A stretch of DNA of 6,363 nt from an uncultured Actinomyces sp. (GTDB lineage Bacteria; Actinomycetota; Actinomycetes; Actinomycetales; Actinomycetaceae), in the NCBI GenBank assembly GCA_937926415.1, contig CALBAF010000443.1:1-6363 (forward strand). Reading direction: 5' to 3'. Positions 1-6,363 of the stretch are shown one piece after another (the first letter of the stretch is position 1; the number at the start of each line of letters is the position of its first letter). The position numbers and the translations under genes are program-made. Under the pieces are notes generated by a model. It was given only the letters and a program-made list of their open reading frames with translations, was not told where the DNA came from and did not search any database.

Positions 1-123
1 GACGTCCCCCGCTCCGGTGCCTTCGGTATGCCCGGCGCGGACGCGCCCACCGGTCTGGCCCAGCCCCGGGCTCGCAAGGCGCGCACCACCACCCCGACTG
101 AGAAGAAGGAGGAGAGCAAGTGA
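1..123 (+). CDS. nuoJ: NADH-quinone oxidoreductase subunit J, C-terminal end (partial)
   Basis: Only the last 40 codons and the TGA stop are inside the window; the start and all membrane helices lie to the left. The visible tail is hydrophilic, first rich in Gly, Pro and Ala, then ending in a Thr/Lys/Glu-rich stretch ([12 protein letters not shown]). It contains no membrane segment or catalytic motif. The identification rests on gene order, since nuoJ precedes nuoK in nuo operons, and on the in-frame reading that ends in a GTGA overlap with nuoK. NuoJ is a membrane subunit of complex I near the junction with the peripheral arm. Actinobacterial NuoJ proteins, as I recall, often carry a longer polar C-terminus than the E. 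coli protein, and this tail fits that. The final Lys/Glu codons also hold the nuoK ribosome-binding site, so this sequence is constrained twice. Confidence 0.82.
   Translation, partial: DVPRSGAFGMPGADAPTGLAQPRARKARTTTPTEKKEESK
106..112 (+). promoter_or_regulatory. Ribosome-binding site of nuoK
   Basis: AAGGAGG is a near-perfect SD sequence inside the last codons of nuoJ. It lies 7 bases before the GTG at 120 and decides that GTG as the nuoK start. Confidence 0.85.
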
Positions 124-419
124 GCCTCGCCTGGTACCTCATCCTTGCGGGTGTGCTGTTCGCCATCGGTGCGACCACGGTCCTCGTGCGCCGCAGCGCG
201 GTCATCGCGCTCATGGGCGTCGAAATGATGCTCAACGCCGCGAACCTCGTCCTCGTGACGTTCTCGCGCATTAACTCCAACGTTGACGGCGAGATCATGG
301 CGTTCTTCGTCATGGTTGTCGCGGCGGCTGAAGTCGTCGTCGGCCTGTCGATCATCGTGTCCATCTATCGTTCCCGCTCGACCACGAGCATGGACGATCT
401 CAACCTGCTGAAGAACTGA
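120..419 (+). CDS. nuoK: NADH-quinone oxidoreductase subunit K
   Basis: A 99-residue protein, the usual NuoK length (about 100). It is a small membrane subunit of complex I with three helices, roughly at residues 3-23, 28-48 and 59-83, followed by a short polar tail. The two membrane glutamates essential for proton translocation in E. coli NuoK (Glu36 and Glu72) correspond to Glu35 in [11 protein letters not shown] and Glu71 in [12 protein letters not shown]. The GTG start is set by the strong SD at 106-112 and by a GTGA overlap with the nuoJ stop, which suggests coupled translation. nuoL follows after 15 bases. NuoK lies between NuoJ and NuoN in the membrane arm and passes the proton-pumping signal along the central charged axis. 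All family hallmarks are present and nothing looks damaged. Confidence 0.97.
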   Translation: MSLAWYLILAGVLFAIGATTVLVRRSAVIALMGVEMMLNAANLVLVTFSRINSNVDGEIMAFFVMVVAAAEVVVGLSIIVSIYRSRSTTSMDDLNLLKN

Positions 420-420
420 G

Positions 421-425
421 GGAGG
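421..425 (+). promoter_or_regulatory. Ribosome-binding site of nuoL
   Basis: GGAGG (GGGAGGA with its flanks) directly follows the nuoK stop and lies 9 bases before the ATG at 435. It supports that start and therefore the N-terminal extension of this NuoL. Confidence 0.8.
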
Positions 426-434
426 ACGTAACTC

Positions 435-2409
<1,975 letters not shown>

Positions 2410-2411
<2 letters not shown>

Positions 2412-2415
2412 GGGG
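2410..2415 (+). promoter_or_regulatory. Ribosome-binding site of nuoM
   Basis: AAGGGG shares its first two bases with the TAA stop of nuoL and lies 9 bases before the ATG at 2425. It decides this start over upstream in-frame codons (for example GTG at 2248) that lie inside nuoL. Confidence 0.72.
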
Positions 2416-2424
2416 TACACGACA

Positions 2425-3984
2425 ATGGAAAGTGCAATGGTTGCTGCTAACTTCCCGTGGCTGTCCGTCCTCGTGGCCATTCCGGCTGCGGGCGCGGCCC
2501 TCCTCGGCTTCGTCCCGCCCCTGAGGCGCGCCGCCGGGCGCGTCATCGCCCTGGTGGTCTCCCTCGTCGAGCTCGCGCTCGGCGTGTACGTGGCCGCCTC
2601 CGTCTTCGACTGGTCCGCCCCGGCCTCGTACCAGGTGTACGAGTCCCACCTGTGGATCCCCCAGATCGGCATCACCTGGTCCCTCGGCGTCACGTCCCTG
2701 GGCCTCGTCATGATCCTCCTGGCGATCGGCCTCGTGCCGCTCGTGCTGATTGCGGGCTGGGACGAGGACGATGCCGCGGACCGCGGCGCCTACCCGGCGC
2801 TGGTCCTGGCTCTCCAGGCGTTCATGGTCGTTATTTTCGCGGCCTACGATCTGACTGTCTTCTACTTCGCCTTCGAAGCGATGCTCGTGCCGCTCTACCT
2901 CATGATCGGACGCTACGGCGTCGGTGACGAGGCCGCGCGTCACAAGGCCGCCATGAAGTTCCTGCTGTACTCGCTGTTCGGCGGACTGGTGATGCTCGGT
3001 GGCATCCTCTACGTGTGGGCCATCGCCTACCAGGCGAACCCCGATGCCTCGACCTTCTTCCGCATGGACATGCTCGCCGAGCTCCTGCCGACCGCGCCGG
3101 ACACGGTTCAGATGGTCGTCTTCGTGACCTTCATGGTTGCCTTCGCAATCAAGGCCCCCATGGTCCCGGTGCACACCTGGCTGCCCGATACGGCCGCCGT
3201 CGCACGCCCCGGCACCTCGGTGCTGCTCGTCGGCGTCCTGGATAAGATCGGCACCTTCGGCATGATCGCCCTGTGCCTGCAGCTGACCCCCGGCGCAGCG
3301 GCTTCCGCCAAGTGGGTCATGTGCGCGCTCGCCGTCATCTCCATCCTGTGGGGCGGCCTGGCCGCCAACGGCCAGAACGACATCATGCGTCTGGTGTCCT
3401 ACACCTCGGTGTCGCACTTCGGCTTCATGGTCCTGGGCATCTTCATCGGCTCGCAGATCGCTCTCGTTGGCGCCATGTTCTACATGGTCGCTCACGGTGT
3501 CTCGATCGCCGCGATGTTCCTGCTCTCCGGCTGGCTTTCCCGCCGCGGTGGCACGCAGGACATGCGCGAGTACGTCGGCATGCAGCGCGTGACCCCGGTC
3601 CTCGCGGGCCTGTGGCTCGTGTCCGGCCTCGCGTCGATCGCCCTGCCCGGTCTGTCCGGCTTCGTTCCCGAGTACCTTGTGCTCATGGGTACGTGGACGG
3701 TCAGCGGTCCGCTGGCGCTATTCGCGGTTCTTGGCGTCGTTATCGCCGCCCTCTACGTGCTCATGCCCTACCAGCGCGTCTTCACCGGCGCCCCCGGCAA
3801 GGGTAAGGAAGACCTGACGGACCTGAACGGCCGTGAGCGCGGCGTCATGGTGCCGCTCGTGGCCGCGATGCTGATCCTTGGTATCTGGTCGGCGCCTCTT
3901 GTGAGCGCCCTGACCCCGGTTGCTTCAGACCTCGGCCTGCCCACCACGCAGGTCGGCGCCACCGCTGAAGGGAGCGCACAGTGA
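2425..3984 (+). CDS. nuoM: NADH-quinone oxidoreductase subunit M (proton-pumping subunit)
   Basis: A 519-residue membrane protein close to the usual NuoM length (about 510). It is the middle antiporter-like proton-pumping subunit of complex I. Key residues: Glu151 in FEAMLVPLYLMIGRYG (E. coli Glu144), Lys243 in AIKAPMVPVHTWLPD (Lys234), Lys274 in VGVLDKIGTFG (Lys265), His331 in SYTSVSHFGFMVLG (His322), His357 in MVAHGVSIAAMFLLSG (His348) and Glu416 in PGLSGFVPEYLVLMG (Glu407), a constant +9 offset for most of them. The reading frame stays open 59 codons upstream into nuoL, but those codons lie under nuoL and translate to Ser/Arg-rich sequence, so I placed the start at the ATG at 2425 with its SD. 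ATG 2437 is an in-frame alternative four codons later. The loop after WLPD (residues 254-265) departs from the E. coli-type AHxxAPT pattern but resembles what I recall of actinobacterial NuoM. The TGA overlaps the nuoN GTG. Confidence 0.97.
   Translation: MESAMVAANFPWLSVLVAIPAAGAALLGFVPPLRRAAGRVIALVVSLVELALGVYVAASVFDWSAPASYQVYESHLWIPQIGITWSLGVTSLGLVMILLAIGLVPLVLIAGWDEDDAADRGAYPALVLALQAFMVVIFAAYDLTVFYFAFEAMLVPLYLMIGRYGVGDEAARHKAAMKFLLYSLFGGLVMLGGILYVWAIAYQANPDASTFFRMDMLAELLPTAPDTVQMVVFVTFMVAFAIKAPMVPVHTWLPDTAAVARPGTSVLLVGVLDKIGTFGMIALCLQLTPGAAASAKWVMCALAVISILWGGLAANGQNDIMRLVSYTSVSHFGFMVLGIFIGSQIALVGAMFYMVAHGVSIAAMFLLSGWLSRRGGTQDMREYVGMQRVTPVLAGLWLVSGLASIALPGLSGFVPEYLVLMGTWTVSGPLALFAVLGVVIAALYVLMPYQRVFTGAPGKGKEDLTDLNGRERGVMVPLVAAMLILGIWSAPLVSALTPVASDLGLPTTQVGATAEGSAQ
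3968..3974 (+). promoter_or_regulatory. Ribosome-binding site of nuoN
   Basis: AAGGGAG inside the last codons of nuoM lies 6 bases before the GTG at 3981. It favours this GTG over the in-frame ATG at 3996. Confidence 0.7.
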
Positions 3985-5549
3985 ACGTTCTACCCATGGC
4001 TAACTTCCAGGCCCCCGAGGTTCACTGGGTGAGCCTCGCGCCTATCCTCATCGTGCTGGGTGGCGCGGTCCTCGGCGTCCTCGTCGAGGCCTTTGCCCCG
4101 GTCAAGGCGCGCCGTCCCCTCGTGATCGGCCTGTCGATCCTGGCGACCGCCGGCGCGTGCGTCATGCTCGCCCTGCGCTGGGTCCCCGTCCTGGAGACTC
4201 CGGTGACGCTGGGGGAGTACATGGAGGATCCGCTGACGGTCGCCGCTCAGTCGGCCCTCGTCATCATCGGCTTCTTCGCCGTCCTCGTGATGGCCGACCG
4301 TACCTCCGTCGGTGACGGCGCGTTCGCCGGCCAGCCCTCGGATCGCCCGGACTCGGCCGCCGAGGAGCTGTCGGAGCGCAAGGGCTACCAGCGTTCCGAG
4401 ATCTTCCCGCTGACCCTGTTCTCCCTGGGCGGCATGATGATCTTCCCCGCGGCGGATAACTTCGTGACCCTGTTCGTGGCCCTCGAGGTCATGTCGCTGC
4501 CCCTGTACATCATGGCTGCCACGGCCCGCCGTCGTCGCCAGCTGTCCTACGAGTCGGCCCTCAAGTACTTCGTGCTCGGCGCCTTCTCCTCGGGCTTCCT
4601 GCTCATGGGCTCCGCTTTCCTCTTCGGCTTCTCCAACTCGCTGCGCATCTCCGCGCTGGCCGAGGCCATCTCCACCCACACCAACATGGAGTGGATGGTC
4701 CTCGTGGGCGTGTTCTGCGTGATGGTGGGTCTGCTCTTCAAGGTGGGCGCTGCTCCCTTCCACGCGTGGACTCCCGACGTCTACACGGGCGCCCCGACCC
4801 CGGTGACGGGCTTCATGGCAGCGGCCGTGAAGATCGCGGCCTTCGCTGCGATGATCCGCTTCTACACGGTTGCGGCCGCCTACCTGCAGTGGGACTTCCT
4901 GTACATCTTCGCGGCCGTGGCGGTCCTGACGATCCTCGTCGGTACCTTCGCCGGCCTCGTGCAGGATGACGTCAAGCGCATGCTGGCCTATTCCTCGATC
5001 GCCCACGCGGGCTTCATCCTGATGGGTATTCTCGCGATGGAAAAGGGCGGCACGGGCCATGTGTTGTTCTACACGCTCGGCTACGGCCTGGCGACGGTCG
5101 GCGCCTTCGGTGTCGTCACGCTGGTGCGTGGCCGCGACGCGGATGGCAACGTCCTGGGTGAGGCGACGAGCCTGCGCAAGTGGGCGGGCATCGGCCGCAC
5201 CAACCCGTGGATCGCTGGCGCGATGCTGGTCTTCCTGCTGTCGTTCGCGGGCATCCCGCTGACGGGCGGTTTCATTGGTAAGTTCGTGATTTTCTCCGAC
5301 GCGATCAAGGGCGGCGTTGGCTGGCTCGCGATCGTGGGCCTCGTGGCCTCGGCGATCACCGCGTTCTACTACTTCCGCCTCGTACGCCTGATGTTCTTCA
5401 CTGAGCCCAGCGAGGAGTCCGTCGTGGTGCAGTCGGAGGGCCTGTCCGCTCTGGCGATCGCCGTGTGCGCGATTGGGACGCTCGCCCTGGGCGTCTTCCC
5501 CGGTCCCGTGTTGAGTCTGCTCGAAAAGATCGTCATACTGATTCCGTGA
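3981..5549 (+). CDS. nuoN: NADH-quinone oxidoreductase subunit N (proton-pumping subunit)
   Basis: A 522-residue membrane protein, longer than E. coli NuoN (485). It is the antiporter-like subunit next to NuoK in the complex I membrane arm. Channel residues: Glu169 in ALEVMSLPLYIM (E. coli Glu133), Lys195 in ALKYFVLGAFSSGF (Lys158), Lys254 in FKVGAAPFHAWTPDVYTGAP (Lys217), Lys284 in AAAVKIAAF (Lys247) and Lys434 in GGFIGKFVIF (Lys395). Much of the extra length is a polar loop at residues 106-140, between the helices ending near MAD and beginning near EIFPL. It is rich in Asp, Glu, Ser and Arg, and similar insertions occur, as I recall, in other actinobacterial NuoN. The GTG start overlaps the nuoM stop as GTGA and has an SD at 3968-3974; ATG 3996 is a weaker alternative. 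The TGA overlaps the GTG of the prenyl synthase. The protein is complete. Confidence 0.97.
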   Translation: MNVLPMANFQAPEVHWVSLAPILIVLGGAVLGVLVEAFAPVKARRPLVIGLSILATAGACVMLALRWVPVLETPVTLGEYMEDPLTVAAQSALVIIGFFAVLVMADRTSVGDGAFAGQPSDRPDSAAEELSERKGYQRSEIFPLTLFSLGGMMIFPAADNFVTLFVALEVMSLPLYIMAATARRRRQLSYESALKYFVLGAFSSGFLLMGSAFLFGFSNSLRISALAEAISTHTNMEWMVLVGVFCVMVGLLFKVGAAPFHAWTPDVYTGAPTPVTGFMAAAVKIAAFAAMIRFYTVAAAYLQWDFLYIFAAVAVLTILVGTFAGLVQDDVKRMLAYSSIAHAGFILMGILAMEKGGTGHVLFYTLGYGLATVGAFGVVTLVRGRDADGNVLGEATSLRKWAGIGRTNPWIAGAMLVFLLSFAGIPLTGGFIGKFVIFSDAIKGGVGWLAIVGLVASAITAFYYFRLVRLMFFTEPSEESVVVQSEGLSALAIAVCAIGTLALGVFPGPVLSLLEKIVILIP

Positions 5550-6363
5550 GCGCTCAAACACCCGATCTTCATGTTCCCGACCTCGAGTCCCGTATTACCC
5601 CGGGGCTCGAGGTCGTCGAGCGTCGTCTCCTCGACGCTGTGTCCTCGTCTCGTGACCTGACGGACGAGCTGACTCGCCACCTTGCGGTCGCGGGCGGCAA
5701 GCGGATGCGTCCGCTGCTCACCCTCGTGTGCGCGCAGCTGGGCGAGCCCGAGCGTGCGCTCGACGAGCAGGTCATCACGGCTGCGACGGCGGTCGAGCTC
5801 ACGCACCTGGCGTCCCTGTACCACGACGACGTCATGGATTCGGCGCCCACGCGTCGCGGCGTTCCGTCCGCTCAGCACCTGTGGGGCAACAACCGCGCGA
5901 TCCTCGCCGGCGACATTCTGTTCGCCCGCGCGTCGCTGCTGGTGGCCTCGCTGGGTCCGGAGATGGTCGCCCACCACGCACGCACGTTTGAGCGTCTGTG
6001 CGAGGGCCAGCTCAATGAGACCTTCGGTCCGACGGACGGCGCCGATCGCGTCGACTTCTACCTGCAGGTCCTGGCGGATAAGACGGGCTCGCTCGTGTCC
6101 ACCGCCGCGTCCTTCGGTGCGCTCCTGTCGGGCGCCGGCCAGCTGATGGCTGACGTGGTGAGCGACTTCGGCGAGAAGGTGGGCGTCGCCTTCCAGATTG
6201 CCGACGACGTGCTCGACCTGGCGTCCTCGGGCGAGCAGTCGGGTAAGACCCCCGGCACCGATCTACGCGAGGGTGTGGACACGCTGCCCGTCCTCCTGCT
6301 GCGCCGCCGCGAGGCAGCCGGCACGATCGACGAGGCCGGCGCGCGCATCCTGCGCGAGCTGAC
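5546..6363 (+). CDS. Polyprenyl diphosphate synthase, probably long-chain for menaquinone (3' end missing)
   Basis: The first 272 codons of a trans-isoprenyl diphosphate synthase; the family is usually about 320-350 residues, so some 50-80 residues lie beyond the edge. It condenses isopentenyl diphosphate onto an allylic diphosphate in the cytosol. Motifs in order: AGGKRMRP (residues 49-56, substrate diphosphate binding), first Asp-rich motif DDVMD (94-98) with RRG (103-105), GD (122-123), the KTGSL segment (179-183), FQIADDVLD with the second Asp-rich motif DDVLD (220-224), and GTDLREG (237-243). Small residues Ala89 and Ser90 precede the first motif, where short-chain synthases carry bulky ones, suggesting a long product such as a menaquinone side chain. 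I infer that role from this and the nuo context; it is not proven. The GTG overlaps the nuoN stop and lacks a clear SD, so translation is probably coupled. GGKR at residue 50 fits the family's usual N-terminal length, supporting this start. Confidence 0.93.
   Translation, partial: MSAQTPDLHVPDLESRITPGLEVVERRLLDAVSSSRDLTDELTRHLAVAGGKRMRPLLTLVCAQLGEPERALDEQVITAATAVELTHLASLYHDDVMDSAPTRRGVPSAQHLWGNNRAILAGDILFARASLLVASLGPEMVAHHARTFERLCEGQLNETFGPTDGADRVDFYLQVLADKTGSLVSTAASFGALLSGAGQLMADVVSDFGEKVGVAFQIADDVLDLASSGEQSGKTPGTDLREGVDTLPVLLLRRREAAGTIDEAGARILREL
5578..5615 (+). repeat. 15-bp inverted repeat, potential RNA hairpin
   Basis: Bases 5578-5592 (CGACCTCGAGTCCCG) pair with 5601-5615 (CGGGGCTCGAGGTCG) over 15 consecutive positions, with one G-T wobble (5588/5605) and an 8-base loop. 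It begins 32 bases after the first base of the prenyl synthase start codon. A weaker 7-bp stem (5619-5625 with 5632-5638, 6-base loop) follows directly. There is no T-run after it, so it is not a standard intrinsic terminator. Both arms include the palindrome CTCGAG and code for Leu-Glu, so coincidence is possible. Confidence 0.6.

Noticed and set aside
17..274. Open frame on the + strand across the nuoJ/nuoK junction
   Set aside because: Pro/Arg/His-rich out-of-frame translation of nuoJ and nuoK; no independent support.
2773..2787. Small inverted repeat GCCGCGG-A-CCGCGGC in nuoM
   Set aside because: A one-base loop cannot form a stable hairpin as drawn, and short GC-only palindromes are expected by chance in this composition.
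3990..5561. A very long open frame on the - strand opposite all of nuoN (523 codons)
   Set aside because: It is an exact shadow of nuoN. High third-position G/C removes stop codons from the antisense frame. The translation is dominated by His, Glu, Asp, Arg and Gln with no domain, and nuoN on the other strand has full family motifs.
5578..5638. Intrinsic transcription terminator at the end of nuo
   Set aside because: The stem is strong, but no T-run follows and it lies within a coding sequence that continues intact to the window edge. It is recorded only as an inverted repeat.
5682..6146. Open frame of 154 codons on the + strand within the prenyl synthase
   Set aside because: Ser/Arg-rich shadow in another frame; the overlapping frame contains both Asp-rich catalytic motifs of the synthase.

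Overview
This window is the distal end of a nuo operon, all on the + strand, encoding the membrane arm of respiratory complex I (proton-pumping NADH:quinone oxidoreductase, NDH-1). A polyprenyl diphosphate synthase gene follows immediately and runs off the right edge. The DNA is very GC-rich with strong G/C at third codon positions. GTG starts are common, Shine-Dalgarno (SD) sequences are purine-rich, and genes overlap by the four bases GTGA. Together with the NuoM and NuoN sequence style and the nuoN-prenyl synthase linkage, this points to an actinobacterium (Actinomycetota). The family cannot be fixed from the window alone; an Actinomyces-like organism is a guess.

Layout: the 3' end of nuoJ (1-123); nuoK (120-419); nuoL (435-2411); nuoM (2425-3984); nuoN (3981-5549); and the 5' part of a long-chain trans-polyprenyl synthase (5546 to the edge). 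The largest gap between genes is 15 bases, so there are no non-coding stretches to describe and no room for promoters between genes. Three of the five junctions are GTGA stop/start overlaps, which suggests one polycistronic mRNA with translational coupling.

Functionally, NuoL, NuoM and NuoN are the three Mrp-antiporter-like proton-pumping subunits. NuoK and NuoJ lie next to the quinone-binding part of the complex. The key charged residues of the proton channels are present in every complete subunit, so the arm looks functional. The prenyl synthase has both Asp-rich motifs and small residues before the first one, which suits a long-chain product. Its likely role is making the side chain of menaquinone, the usual actinobacterial electron acceptor for complex I.

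I found no mobile element, CRISPR array, RNA gene or unknown system. The most notable non-coding-type signal is a 15-bp inverted repeat (5578-5592 / 5601-5615) with an 8-base loop. It lies just inside the prenyl synthase gene, downstream of a start codon that has no convincing SD sequence.
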